Part shown: positions 26,235 through 35,490 of the stretch, piece after piece
How the letters are laid out: each line of letters opens with the position of its first letter
Numbering within the stretch: the stretch's first letter is position 1
From: Arboricoccus pini
Lineage (GTDB): Bacteria; Pseudomonadota; Alphaproteobacteria; Geminicoccales; Geminicoccaceae
NCBI RefSeq assembly: GCF_900187945.1
Contig: NZ_FYEH01000017.1
Span: forward strand, 22,695 to 86,694
Reading direction: 5' to 3'
DNA: 64,000 bases
The notes under the pieces: model-generated
Told to the model about the DNA's origin: nothing
Seen by the model: the letters and a program-made list of their open reading frames with translations, nothing else
Database searches by the model: none
Position numbers and translations under genes: made by a program

Positions 26235-27233
26235 ATGAAGATATTGCGGGCCGTTGAAAAGATACCGGGCGGGCTCATGCTCGTTCCTCTGGTCCTGGGC
26301 GCCTTATGCAAGACATTCGCGCCCGGCGCTGGCGGTTATTTCGGTTCGTTCACCAATGGCCTCATTACCGGCACGGTCCCCATTTTGGCCGTCTGGTTCT
26401 TCTGCATGGGGGCGACGATCGATCTCAGGGCCACAGGTCTCGTCCTGAAAAAGTCCGGAACGCTTGTCGTCACCAAGATCCTGGTCGCCTGGACCGCGAC
26501 CTTGATCGCCTCACACTTCATTCCGGACGGTGGCATCACGACCGGGCTCCTGGCCGGCCTCTCGGTTCTGGCCATCACGGCATCGATGGACATGTCGAAT
26601 GGTGGCCTATACGCGGCCGTGATGCAGCAATACGGGACCAAGGAAGAGGCCGGTGCCTTTGTCTTGATGTCGATCGAATCGGGACCGCTCGTCAGCATGC
26701 TGATCCTGGGTGCCGCCGGCGTCGCCTATTTCGAGCCCCGCCTCTTCGTCGGCGCCGTCCTGCCTTTCCTGATCGGCTTTGGCCTGGGCAATCTCGATGC
26801 CGATCTTCGCGAGCTCTTCGGCCGCTGCGTCCTCCCGCTCATTCCGTTCTTCGGATTCGCGCTCGGCAACGGTATCGACCTTAACGTGATCGTGCAAAGT
26901 GGCTTCGCCGGCCTTGTCCTGGGGCTGGGTGTCATCGTCGTCACCGGAATCCCGTTGATGCTGGTCGACCGCTTCATCGCCGACGGGAACGGCACAGCTG
27001 GCATCGCCGCCTCCAGCACCGCTGGCGCCGCCATTGCCAATCCGACTCTGATTGCCGAGATGCTGCCCCAATTCAAGCCGCTGGTGCCAGCGGCGACGGC
27101 GCTTGTGGCGACGGCGTGCCTAGTTACGGCAATCCTGGTTCCTATCCTGACAGCGACCTGGGCCAGGCGAATGGCTGGCATGGCCGAGGAACCATCGGAC
27201 CTCGCCTCGCCGCAGACCGTCGAACCCATGTGA
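26235..27233 (+). CDS. 2-keto-3-deoxygluconate permease family (KdgT-type)
   Basis: A 332-residue inner-membrane protein with about ten hydrophobic segments, matching the KdgT family of cation-coupled permeases for 2-keto-3-deoxygluconate from pectin or uronate breakdown. Conserved parts include the start [40 protein letters not shown] (~118-137) and the C-terminal [18 protein letters not shown]. The ATG at 26235 follows AGGGAGGTAG. No kdgK, kdgA or pectate-lyase gene is adjacent, so it is an orphan here and the real substrate could be a related sugar acid. Confidence 0.88.
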   Translation: MKILRAVEKIPGGLMLVPLVLGALCKTFAPGAGGYFGSFTNGLITGTVPILAVWFFCMGATIDLRATGLVLKKSGTLVVTKILVAWTATLIASHFIPDGGITTGLLAGLSVLAITASMDMSNGGLYAAVMQQYGTKEEAGAFVLMSIESGPLVSMLILGAAGVAYFEPRLFVGAVLPFLIGFGLGNLDADLRELFGRCVLPLIPFFGFALGNGIDLNVIVQSGFAGLVLGLGVIVVTGIPLMLVDRFIADGNGTAGIAASSTAGAAIANPTLIAEMLPQFKPLVPAATALVATACLVTAILVPILTATWARRMAGMAEEPSDLASPQTVEPM

Positions 27234-27687
27234 CCCTCGCGGCGCGGTCACGCCCGATTTCAATGGCCCGCAAACATCACCCGCATGAGATTTTGTCTTG
27301 GCCAATCGGCCTGATCAGGCGAACGGCATAAAGCAGATCGCCAACCAGGAGGGCTTGGCTGCCTGACCCGACTGCGCCAGCGACTTTCAGCGCCTTCTCA
27401 TGACGAGCCGATATTGCCTGCATGATAAGGTGGTGCCAGAGTACCGCTGTATGGGCCTGGGTTCGATCTGCCGCTACCGGCCGGCTGGAATTTTCGGGTG
27501 CCATCGCGATCCAGATTTCGCTGATCGCCGCCTTATCCGAGAGTGAGCATGCGGAGCGACTCAACCAGCTGGCGCGTGCAGCCAAGGCCACGCCGTCGAC
27601 CAGGATCTGCAAACGAACAAGGTGGATCAACGCCGCGTCAGGCTCTCGACGTGCAGCCGCGGGCGACTTTTGCTCCGTCCCGGAGAG
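27234..27687. other. 450-base gap between convergent permease and kinase genes
   Basis: A minus-strand open frame (27277-27630, 117 residues) exists, but its translation is not recognised and it lacks a convincing ribosome-binding site. Otherwise no gene, repeat or strong terminator was seen. Confidence 0.3.
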
Positions 27688-28746
27688 CTAAGACGGAGAA
27701 CTGGTATAGATGTTTGGAACGTGCAGATTGACCATCAATCCTTCGGGGCACCAAGTGCGGTTGATGGTGCCTTGTGCAGATCGCACCATACGATCGACCA
27801 TCTCGGTTCCAAAACCCCGATGCTTGGGTGTAGCCCAGACTGGGGGGCCACCTGTTTCGATCCACGTCAGATCGATCGTGCTGTCGCTGGCAACCCAGCG
27901 AATCAATACGTTGCCTTCGTCCCTGCTGAGAGCTCCGTATTTGACGGAATTGGTCGCCAATTCGTGCAGGAATAGCGCAAATGTCGTCATGGAATCACGG
28001 CGGGTCAGTACCGAGTTGCCGATTACCGTACAACGATCACCATAGGGTTGCAGCACCGAGGGCACGACAAGCGCCACATCGACCGGATCAGCATCGCGCC
28101 AGCCGCCGGTCTGCCGGGCGAAGATCGCATCTGAGGCCCGCGACAATGCATCGAGCTTTCCGCGAAGAATGTCGGTAGCGGTATCTGTCGTATCAGCGGA
28201 TGCCGCCTGTTTTTCTGCAATGGAGATCAATCCGGATACGACCGAGAAGATGTTCTTGATGCGGTGGCGCATCTCGCCGGCAAGCAGCTTCTCGCGCTGG
28301 ACCGCTTCCTCGAGTTGCCGTTCGAGCAAGGTTTTTTCTGTCACATCGCGCGACACGCAAAGGATCGATAAAACCTGGTTGCCAGCGCCGATGAGGGGCG
28401 TGAGCAGATTGTCCCAATATACCGTGCCGATCGGCGATATGCTCTTGCCACCAAAACGCGCGTTTTGTCCCGCCGCTGCCAGGCGGAGCGCTTCCATGCC
28501 GGCCGGCCGCACGTCTTCTGGCAGCAATGACAGCCATGGCATGCCAAATCCGGACGTCTCTGGAACATTGAGAGCAACGCAGCCCGCCCTGTTCATCGTC
28601 AGCAACTTACCGTCAACCGACACAACCTTAATGCAGTCGGGTGTCGCATCCAGCATTGCCTTTTGCAAATCGGACAGCTGCGGATCAACTAACGAGACAG
28701 CGTCAGAAAACATTATTCGCGCGTAAATTCCGGCAGCGGTTTCCAT
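27688..28746 (-). CDS. PAS-containing HWE/HisKA_2-type sensor histidine kinase
   Basis: This 352-residue kinase has an N-terminal PAS domain (LDATPDCIKVVSVDGKLLTM, then ILCVSRDVTEKTLLERQLEE, ~28-150). Its phosphoacceptor region EMRHRIKNIFSVVSGLI (His at ~167) and N-box LHELATNSVKYGALS are typical of the HWE/HisKA_2 group frequent in Alphaproteobacteria. GFGTEMVDRMV is the glycine box. It has no transmembrane segment, so it is soluble. The ATG at 28746 is preceded by GGGAGGAGG; an upstream in-frame start is less likely. No response regulator gene is adjacent. Kinases of this type often respond to light or redox, but no LOV cysteine motif (NCRFLQ) is present. Confidence 0.88.
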   Translation of the reverse strand: METAAGIYARIMFSDAVSLVDPQLSDLQKAMLDATPDCIKVVSVDGKLLTMNRAGCVALNVPETSGFGMPWLSLLPEDVRPAGMEALRLAAAGQNARFGGKSISPIGTVYWDNLLTPLIGAGNQVLSILCVSRDVTEKTLLERQLEEAVQREKLLAGEMRHRIKNIFSVVSGLISIAEKQAASADTTDTATDILRGKLDALSRASDAIFARQTGGWRDADPVDVALVVPSVLQPYGDRCTVIGNSVLTRRDSMTTFALFLHELATNSVKYGALSRDEGNVLIRWVASDSTIDLTWIETGGPPVWATPKHRGFGTEMVDRMVRSAQGTINRTWCPEGLMVNLHVPNIYTSSPS

Positions 28747-29214
28747 GCGCGTTACCTCCTCCCTCCCAATAACTAATCGCCGACACCTAGCAGTTATGCA
28801 TGCCCAATACACTGTTTCCAACAGCGGGCTGTCGGCGGCTCGCGAAAGAGGGACACCTGAGCGCTCACAAGCGCCGGATGAGCCGTTGCTTTCATTCGTC
28901 GTCTTGCGCTGGCCGGCGGCATGCGGCCGTCGCCCGATGGCTCCGGGCCAGGGTCGCCGGTTCGGACGATTGCGGTCGGTAATGCCGTCATTTTGAAAAT
29001 CTCATGCGCCCGTTCGGGCTCGCAACCGCGTCAGTCAGGAAATCTTCGTCTAGCGGCCGCGAATTAGGTGTCGACGTTAAAGGCAAATTCGACTGGGACT
29101 ATGATCCTGTCATGGGTGCCGGCCAAACCCCGGTTTTGAGGCCTGCGCTGCTCACCCTTTGATCGGGCCGATGCGTCCGGGGGCTAAAGGCCCCATGCTT
29201 GGAAGGATCATCTC
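28747..29214. other. 470-base gap upstream of the kinase gene
   Basis: The kinase promoter should lie here on the minus strand. Several short, mutually overlapping frames are present, none recognisable. No repeats or RNA structure identified. Confidence 0.3.
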
Positions 29215-29670
29215 ATGCCGACACTCTCTGTCAGCGGCAGCGATCAGACATCGCTTTTCCAAAAGCAAATCACCGCCTTGTCGGCCGACGCGCTTGCCAG
29301 ACGATCGAGCATGACGCTCGACATCGTCGACGATCTCAAGATCAGTGCCACGATCGAGTATGATCCGGCCCTCGTCCATATCCGTTCGGACGGAAGGCGC
29401 ATCGACGCCTCGGGCCTGCCCCAGGGCGCGCCGTGTCTGCGAGCGCACCGCACGTCGAAGATCCCGGAACTCTCCAACCATGGTCGAACGGGCGGCTTCG
29501 TCGTCTTCGGTCCGCACATCCTCTCAAACCGCGATAACGGCAAGGGCGGGGGAGGGGTCGTCCTGATGCGCGGCGGCTGGATCGAGAGCCGTGTTGGAGA
29601 CCAGGGGCCCCACACCCGCCAGGATGCCAGGCCCCCGACGGCCACTTCGTCGCCTTCGAAGCCGACGTGA
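29215..29670 (+). CDS. Hypothetical protein, uncertain
   Basis: A possible 151-residue protein starting at an ATG after AAGGATCATCTC. The first ~60 residues have ordinary composition (for example LSADALARRSSMTLDIVDDL, ISATIEYDPALVHIR) and GC-rich third positions, but the second half becomes proline/threonine/glycine-rich and unlike a globular domain. A minus-strand frame of similar length overlaps it. No family recognised; it could be a truncated gene whose 3' part has shifted frame. Confidence 0.35.
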   Translation: MPTLSVSGSDQTSLFQKQITALSADALARRSSMTLDIVDDLKISATIEYDPALVHIRSDGRRIDASGLPQGAPCLRAHRTSKIPELSNHGRTGGFVVFGPHILSNRDNGKGGGGVVLMRGGWIESRVGDQGPHTRQDARPPTATSSPSKPT

Positions 29671-29846
29671 ACGTCCCGCCATTTCGTCTTTGCCATGCGC
29701 CCACGAATGTGGCCGGGAAGGCGGCATAGTACGGGTCCCGCCTTTCGCAATCGCGTCGCTCAGGCGCTATTGCCGGCTTGGTTATCCGTCTTCAGACGCG
29801 CCATCCCCGCACTCTTCCCCGACCATGGCCGAGGAAGGACTCAAGG

Positions 29847-31226
29847 TCAGGCGCTAAGGTGGACCTGCAACTGTTTCAGGCTCTTCTCGCAAAGATCGGC
29901 CACCTGGTCGATCTCGTCGGCCTCGATGATCAAGGGCGGCGAGAAGCCCAGCGTGTCGCCCATGCAGCGGCCGATCAGGCCATTGTCGTAGGCAATCCGG
30001 TCGAAGTTCTGACCGGCCAGCAGTTCCGGCGCGAAGGGCTGGCGCGTCTCCCGGTCGGCCACCAGCTCTATGCCCAGCATTAGGCCCTCGCCCCGGACGT
30101 CGCCGATCATTGGGAAACGGGTGGCCATGTCGGCGAAATGGCTGCGCAGACGCTGGCCCATGGCGCGGACATGATCGACGACGTTCATCTCCTCATAGAT
30201 CTTGAGCGCTTCCAAGGCTACGGCGACGCCCACGGGATGACCGGAATTGGTGAAGCCGTGCCCGAAGGCGCCGCCCTGCTTGTTGAATTCCTTGACCGCC
30301 TCATAGACCTCGCCCGATAGGACGACGGCGGAGATCGGGAAATAGGACGACGAGAGTCCCTTGGCCAAGGCAATCATGTCGGGCTTGAGGCCAACGGTCT
30401 CCTTGCCGAACCAGTTGCCGGTACGGGCAAAGCCGCAGACGATCTCATCGTCGAGGCAAAGAATATCGTACTTCTTCAGGACCGCCTGGATGCGGGCGAA
30501 ATAGGCGGCCGGCGGGACGATGATGCCGCCACCGGCATTGATCGGCTCGGCGATGAAGGCGGCAATCGTGTCCGGGCCTTCGCGCAGGATGAGCCGCTCG
30601 AGCTCCAAGACCAGGCGATCGACGAACTGCGCCTCCGTTTCGCCCGGCAACATGTTGCGGTAGCGATCCGGGCAGAGCGTGTGGATGAATCCTGAAATCG
30701 GCAAGCCGAACTCGCGATGCATGAAGGTGAGGCCGCACATCGACGCCGCCGCGATGGTCGAGCCGTGGAAGGCGCGATCGCGGGCGATCACCTTGCGCTT
30801 GGTGGGCTTGCCCCGGACCGTATGGTAGATCCAGGCGAGCTTGACCATCGTCTCGTTGGCTTCGGAGCCCGAGGTCGCGAAATAGGCCTTACCACCTTCC
30901 ATGCCGGTCAGGGCGACCAGCTTCTCAGCTAGGTCGGTAGCCGGCGCATGGGTACGGTTGAAGAAGGTATGGTAGAAGCCGAGCTCGCCATATTGCTTGG
31001 TGGCAGCAGCAGCTAGGCGCGCATTGTTAAAGCCCAGCGAGGCGCACCAGAGGCCGGCCATGGCATCGATATAGCTCTTGCCGGCATCGTCGAATACCCG
31101 GATGCCTTCGCCGCGCGTAACCACCAGGGGACCGTCGGCTTCGAACCGGCTGGGGTTGGTCTGCGAATGCAGCTGCGAGGCGACATCACGGCTCGCAACG
31201 GAATTCGACTTGAGATGGGTTGTCAT
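29847..31226 (-). CDS. Class III (omega) aminotransferase
   Basis: This 459-residue PLP-dependent class III aminotransferase has the family pattern: FATSGSEANETMVKLAWIYH for the phosphate-binding region (~115-134), DDEIVCGFARTGNWFG with the PLP-N1 Asp, and the Schiff-base Lys in MIALAKGLSSSYFPISAVV (~287). Substrates in this family include putrescine, taurine, beta-alanine and other omega-amines with pyruvate as acceptor. It is the last gene of a CUT1-type ABC operon, 24 bases after the ATPase gene, which suggests that the imported molecule carries or yields an amino group. Exact substrate unknown. Confidence 0.9.
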   Translation of the reverse strand: MTTHLKSNSVASRDVASQLHSQTNPSRFEADGPLVVTRGEGIRVFDDAGKSYIDAMAGLWCASLGFNNARLAAAATKQYGELGFYHTFFNRTHAPATDLAEKLVALTGMEGGKAYFATSGSEANETMVKLAWIYHTVRGKPTKRKVIARDRAFHGSTIAAASMCGLTFMHREFGLPISGFIHTLCPDRYRNMLPGETEAQFVDRLVLELERLILREGPDTIAAFIAEPINAGGGIIVPPAAYFARIQAVLKKYDILCLDDEIVCGFARTGNWFGKETVGLKPDMIALAKGLSSSYFPISAVVLSGEVYEAVKEFNKQGGAFGHGFTNSGHPVGVAVALEALKIYEEMNVVDHVRAMGQRLRSHFADMATRFPMIGDVRGEGLMLGIELVADRETRQPFAPELLAGQNFDRIAYDNGLIGRCMGDTLGFSPPLIIEADEIDQVADLCEKSLKQLQVHLSA

Positions 31227-31250
31227 CTTTTTAGGCCGTTGTTTCGTTAA

Positions 31251-32312
31251 TTAGTTGAAAAGGGTACCGAGGGCGCGGTCGAAGACGAGGGTTTTTGCCG
31301 CGTCGATCTCGAAACGGGTTCGGGTCCCGGGTGCCAGCCGGACGAAGCCCGGAATGCTGCAAAAAAGCGTGCCGACTTCCCATTCGAGGGTCACATGCGT
31401 GGTCGGGCCAACGGGCTGGACGAGGCGGACGATGGCGGGTGTCCCCTGCTCGTCGCTCAGGCGCACATATTCAGGCCGGATGCCCACCTCAACTTCCCGG
31501 CCAGCCTCGACTTTGGCGGCGAACGGGATGCGGGTCGAGCCGGCCTCGCAATAGGAGCGCCCACCTTCCTCGACCACGATGCCGGGCGTAAGCTCGATGC
31601 GGGGATTGCCGATGAAGGTTGCCACATAGCGCGTGGCCGGACGGCTATAGATCTCCTCGGGCGTGCCCAGTTGCTCGATCCGACCCTTATGCATCACGGC
31701 GATCCGATCCGAGATCGACATCGCCTCCTCCTGGTCGTGGGTGACGAAGATGGAGGTCACGCCCAGCCGCTGGTGCAGTTCCTTGATCTCGGCACGCATC
31801 TTCATGCGCAGGCTGGCATCGAGGTTCGAGAACGGCTCGTCGAAGAGAAAGACCTTGGGCTCGCGCACCAGGGCCCGGCCGATGGCTACCCGCTGCTGCT
31901 GGCCGCCAGAGAGCTGGGAGGGCAAGCGGTCCAGCATGTGTGAGAGCTCGAGCGAGGCCGCCACGGCTTCGACCCGCGCGCGGATACCGGCTGCCTCCAT
32001 GCCCCGCATCTTCAAGGTGAAGCCGATGTTTCGCGCCACCGTCATATGCGGATAGAGGGCGTAGTTCTGGAAGACCATGGCAACGTCGCGCTGGACGGGC
32101 GAGAGATCGTTCACCCGCTTGCCGTGCATCATAATGTCGCCGGTCGTAGGATCCTCGAGCCCGGCCAGCATATTGAGCGTGGTCGTCTTGCCGCAGCCGG
32201 ATGCACCGAGGAGCGTTACGAACTCGCCCGACTGGATGGCGAGGCTGACGTCCCGGCAGGCCGTATATTCGCCGAAGGTCTTGGAGATGTTTTTCAGCTC
32301 GATGGCATTCAT
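31251..32312 (-). CDS. CUT1-family ABC transporter ATP-binding protein (UgpC/MalK-like)
   Basis: A 353-residue ATPase with Walker A GASGCGKTT, Q-loop MVFQNYALYPH, signature LSGGQQQRVAIGRAL, Walker B VFLFDEPFSNLD, H-loop FVTHDQEEAM and a C-terminal TOBE region (~240-350). The open frame continues upstream to 33188 through the permease genes, but the ATG at 32312, eight bases after the permease stop, is the real start. It energises sugar, polyol or amino-sugar import together with the genes at 32321-35372. Confidence 0.92.
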   Translation of the reverse strand: MNAIELKNISKTFGEYTACRDVSLAIQSGEFVTLLGASGCGKTTTLNMLAGLEDPTTGDIMMHGKRVNDLSPVQRDVAMVFQNYALYPHMTVARNIGFTLKMRGMEAAGIRARVEAVAASLELSHMLDRLPSQLSGGQQQRVAIGRALVREPKVFLFDEPFSNLDASLRMKMRAEIKELHQRLGVTSIFVTHDQEEAMSISDRIAVMHKGRIEQLGTPEEIYSRPATRYVATFIGNPRIELTPGIVVEEGGRSYCEAGSTRIPFAAKVEAGREVEVGIRPEYVRLSDEQGTPAIVRLVQPVGPTTHVTLEWEVGTLFCSIPGFVRLAPGTRTRFEIDAAKTLVFDRALGTLFN

Positions 32313-32320
32313 GGGGCAAC

Positions 32321-33169
32321 TCAGCCTTTCATCATGCCGTCCGCGAAGCCGCGGATGATCTGGTTGCGGAACAGGACGGCCACGGCGATGACCGGGGCCA
32401 CGCTTATGGCGGCGGCCGCCATCAGCTGGCCGAACACGGTCTGGTACTGGCCGGCGAACTGGGCGATGACCAAGGGCACGGTCTGGGCGTGCTGACGCGT
32501 CAGGATGAGGGCGAAGAAGAACTCGTTCCAGGCTTCGATGAAGGCGAAGACGGCCGAGGCGCAAAGCGGGGGCCATGAGATCGGCAGGATGATGTACCAG
32601 AAGGTCTTGAAGATGCCGGCCCCGTCCACGGCTGCGGCCTTCTCGATCCCGAAGGGAATGCCAAGGAAGAAGCCCCGCAGGATCCAGATCACGATCGGCA
32701 GGTTGAAGGACAGATAGACGACGCCCAAGGAGAGCACGTTGTCGATCAGGCCCAATCGGCTGATGACGATGAAGAGCGGGATTGCAATGGCTATGCCGGG
32801 TAGCATCTGGGTCGCCAGGATCAAGAACGCGATGCCGTTCGCGCGGGGCACCGGCAGGCGGGCCAGCGCATAGGCGGCCGGTGCACCGACGCCCAGTGCA
32901 ACTGACGTCGAGAAGCTGGCCACGATCAGGGAGTTGACCATGCCATGGCCGAGCAATGCCGCGGACGCTAGGACGGTCGTGAAATTCGCAAGCGTGAAGC
33001 TGTGGAGGGCCAGATCGGGCGGCTGCTGAATCAGCGCCCGTTGCTGCAGGACGCTGGTCAAAACCAGCCAGACGATCGGGGCCGCCGACCAGATCACGAA
33101 GATGACGAGACCGATCAGGACGATCAGCCGGCGCAAGGGGCCACCATGTTGCAGCCTCGCGTAGCTCAT
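32321..33169 (-). CDS. Carbohydrate ABC transporter permease (MalG/UgpE-like)
   Basis: A 282-residue permease with six membrane segments. The MalG-type EAA loop GIEKAAAVDGAGIFKTFWYI (~190-209) and the C-terminal FRNQIIRGFADGMMKG are diagnostic. It overlaps the upstream permease gene by four bases and lies in the five-gene operon with the binding protein, ATPase and aminotransferase. Confidence 0.92.
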   Translation of the reverse strand: MSYARLQHGGPLRRLIVLIGLVIFVIWSAAPIVWLVLTSVLQQRALIQQPPDLALHSFTLANFTTVLASAALLGHGMVNSLIVASFSTSVALGVGAPAAYALARLPVPRANGIAFLILATQMLPGIAIAIPLFIVISRLGLIDNVLSLGVVYLSFNLPIVIWILRGFFLGIPFGIEKAAAVDGAGIFKTFWYIILPISWPPLCASAVFAFIEAWNEFFFALILTRQHAQTVPLVIAQFAGQYQTVFGQLMAAAAISVAPVIAVAVLFRNQIIRGFADGMMKG

Positions 33170-34068
33170 CGTCGACCTCCTGGCTCACGTGGCCAGAGCA
33201 GCCAGACGTAAAGGGCGGCTATGAGTAAGGTCAGAGCAAAGATGACGTTGGCAATGGCCGAGCCGTAGCCGAGATCGAGGAAATTGAAGGTCACGCGATA
33301 GGCCAGGAAATTCATCAGGACGGTGGCATCGGCGGGACCGCCGCGGGTCAGGACGAAGACGAGGTCAAAGACGCGCAGCGACCAGATCGTCTGCAGGATG
33401 ATAGCAATGGCCAGGATGCCCCGCATGCTGGGCAAGGTCACATGCATGAAGCTCTGGAAGGGCCCCGCACCGTCCATGTAGGCCGCGCGATAGAGCGACT
33501 GCGGCACGCGCTGGAGGCCCGCCAGCATCAGGAGGGCGACGAACGGAACGGATTTCCAGACATCGACGATCAGGAGGAAATTCAAGGCCGAAAAGGGTGA
33601 GCCCAGCCAGACATGATTGAAATCGATGACGCCTAACGAGACCAAAATACCGTTCAAGATGCCGTAATTGGCATTGAGGATCCATTTCCAGAGCACTGCA
33701 TTGGCAACCGGGGCAATGGCCCAAGGCACAATCAGCATGATCCGAAATAGGCTGGAATTGCCCATCGGGTGACGCAGCAGCAACGCGATCCCGAGACTGA
33801 TCAGGCTGACCAGCAGCACCTCCATCACCGCGAAATAGGCGGTGTTGAACGCGGCCTTCCAGAAGACCGCATCGGTAGCCAGGCGCTCGAAATTGGCCAG
33901 GCCCACCCAGGAATGGGAGACTTGGTCGCCGGTCAGTTGCACGCGTTGCAACGACAGGAGCAGCGAATCGACGATCGGAAAGCCCAGTATTGCCGCAAGC
34001 AACAGCAGGCCGGGGGCAACGAAGAGCAAACCTGCCCTGCGCCGCCGCTGCTCGAATGTCCAGATCAT
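33166..34068 (-). CDS. Carbohydrate ABC transporter permease (MalF/UgpA-like)
   Basis: A 300-residue permease with about six helices. The EAA loop is PQSLYRAAYMDGAGPFQSFM (~190-209). It begins 17 bases after the binding-protein stop and overlaps the second permease gene. The N-terminal basic segment FEQRRRRAG followed by a hydrophobic helix gives the in-side orientation. Confidence 0.92.
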   Translation of the reverse strand: MIWTFEQRRRRAGLLFVAPGLLLLAAILGFPIVDSLLLSLQRVQLTGDQVSHSWVGLANFERLATDAVFWKAAFNTAYFAVMEVLLVSLISLGIALLLRHPMGNSSLFRIMLIVPWAIAPVANAVLWKWILNANYGILNGILVSLGVIDFNHVWLGSPFSALNFLLIVDVWKSVPFVALLMLAGLQRVPQSLYRAAYMDGAGPFQSFMHVTLPSMRGILAIAIILQTIWSLRVFDLVFVLTRGGPADATVLMNFLAYRVTFNFLDLGYGSAIANVIFALTLLIAALYVWLLWPREPGGRR

Positions 34069-34085
34069 GTCGGTCAGATGCGAGC

Positions 34086-35372
34086 TCAGCCGCGCCGCTT
34101 GACGATCGCCACGACGGCGTCATGCGCATCGGCCATAGCCTGGGCGGCCGTCTTTTGGCCCTGGAGGGCCTGCTGCACCTGAGTGCCGACGGCCACCGTC
34201 ACCTCGTTGTAGTCAGGGGTCACAAAGCTGTCATAGGGATGCTTGGCCTGCTCCAGGACGACTGCAGCGTTGGGCGCCTTAGCCTGGACCTCGGGATCGG
34301 CCAGGACGGACAGTCGGATCGGCAGCCAGCCGGTATCCAGAACCTGACGCTTTTGCACCTCGGGGCTGAGATAAAACTCGATCAGCTCACGCGCCTTGTC
34401 CTGGTTCTTGCTGGCCTTGGCCACCGTCCAGGCATCCGTGCCATCGATCGAGGCGGTCCCAGCTGGCCCGGCTGGCAGGACGGCACTTGAGACCTTGCCC
34501 ACGATCTGAGACTGGTTCGGATCGTTGGCGGTATTCCACATGAAAGGCCAGTTCATCATCATCGATGCGCGCCCAGACAAAAGGACGTTGGTCGCATCGT
34601 TGATGTTGGCATAGGAAATCGAGCCCGGATCGGTCCAGGCCATCAAATCGACCATCATCTGCAGCGCATCGACGCCGGCTGCATTGTTGAAGACGGGCAT
34701 GCGGTCCTCGCCATACATCTTGCCGCCAGCCTGCTGCAGGAAGACCATCCAGTAGCTGGCCGTCCCACCGATGCCGGCGGGATCGCCATAATTGAAGACC
34801 AGGCCATAACGTCCGCCGCCGGTCAGCTCTTTGGCGTAGGCCTTGAATTCGGCCCAGTCCTTGGGCGCCTCCTTGAGGCCGACCTTTTCGAGATGTTCGC
34901 GATTGTAGAAGAGGGTCAACAGCGACAGGGTGAAGACCGCGCCATAGCGCTTGGCGTCGATGGTCACCGTCTTGAAGCTCGAAGGCGGCAGGTCGTCGAC
35001 CACATCCTTCGGGAGTTGATCGGCATAGGGAGCCAGGAAGGACTGGAATTCGGGAACCCAGCCACAATTATAGATGATGTCCCAAGGGGCCGAGCCGGAG
35101 GCGAACGCCGTTGCCATGCGATCATGCAGCTGCGACCAGCCCAGCTTCTCGTAAGTGACGCTAGCGGCATGATCGGCCTGCCATTTGGCAAAGGCCTCTT
35201 TGGCGAATTCCGCAGCGCCCGGGGGCGCCGGATCAGGCGGCAGGGGACAGAACACATTAAGCGCTGCATCGGCGGCTCGAACAGGCCGTGTCCAGAACCC
35301 GGCCATGGCCGCGCCCACGCCGGTGGCAGCGCCGTATTTGAGCAGATTACGGCGATTAAGAGAATCGAACAT
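34086..35372 (-). CDS. ABC extracellular solute-binding protein (CUT1 type 1), Tat-like signal
   Basis: A 428-residue periplasmic binding protein. The N-terminus NRRNLLKYGAATGVGAAMAG carries a twin-arginine motif (RRxLLK) and a processing site near VRAADA. The mature part resembles family 1 solute-binding proteins for sugars and glycerol-phosphate-like ligands. The frame is open upstream to 35720 only because it runs antisense through the ROK gene; the ATG at 35372 follows GAGGGACAGCTG. It diverges from the ROK regulator gene, which probably controls this operon. Confidence 0.9.
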   Translation of the reverse strand: MFDSLNRRNLLKYGAATGVGAAMAGFWTRPVRAADAALNVFCPLPPDPAPPGAAEFAKEAFAKWQADHAASVTYEKLGWSQLHDRMATAFASGSAPWDIIYNCGWVPEFQSFLAPYADQLPKDVVDDLPPSSFKTVTIDAKRYGAVFTLSLLTLFYNREHLEKVGLKEAPKDWAEFKAYAKELTGGGRYGLVFNYGDPAGIGGTASYWMVFLQQAGGKMYGEDRMPVFNNAAGVDALQMMVDLMAWTDPGSISYANINDATNVLLSGRASMMMNWPFMWNTANDPNQSQIVGKVSSAVLPAGPAGTASIDGTDAWTVAKASKNQDKARELIEFYLSPEVQKRQVLDTGWLPIRLSVLADPEVQAKAPNAAVVLEQAKHPYDSFVTPDYNEVTVAVGTQVQQALQGQKTAAQAMADAHDAVVAIVKRRG

Positions 35373-35490
35373 CAGCTGTCCCTCGTGCGCTTCCCGCATT
35401 TGCAGGACAGACTGGCGAGCGGTCCACATATAGTCAATAATTAATCCGTCATACTGACTTACTAATCGAGAGTCGGCAGAGAAACCGGAC
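35373..35490. promoter_or_regulatory. Divergent promoter region, binding-protein operon / ROK regulator
   Basis: The 118-base gap is AT-rich in the middle (tatagtcaataattaatccg). On the minus strand TTGACT and nearby AT-rich sequence could supply promoter elements for the ABC operon. AGTCA and TGACT form a loose inverted repeat with a wide centre, a possible operator for the ROK protein. Confidence 0.4.

Noticed and set aside
33170..33188. Very long minus-strand reading frame (31251-33188) suggesting a fused permease-ATPase protein
   Set aside because: The extra N-terminal part is an out-of-frame translation of the permease gene; ATPase similarity starts at the ATG at 32312.
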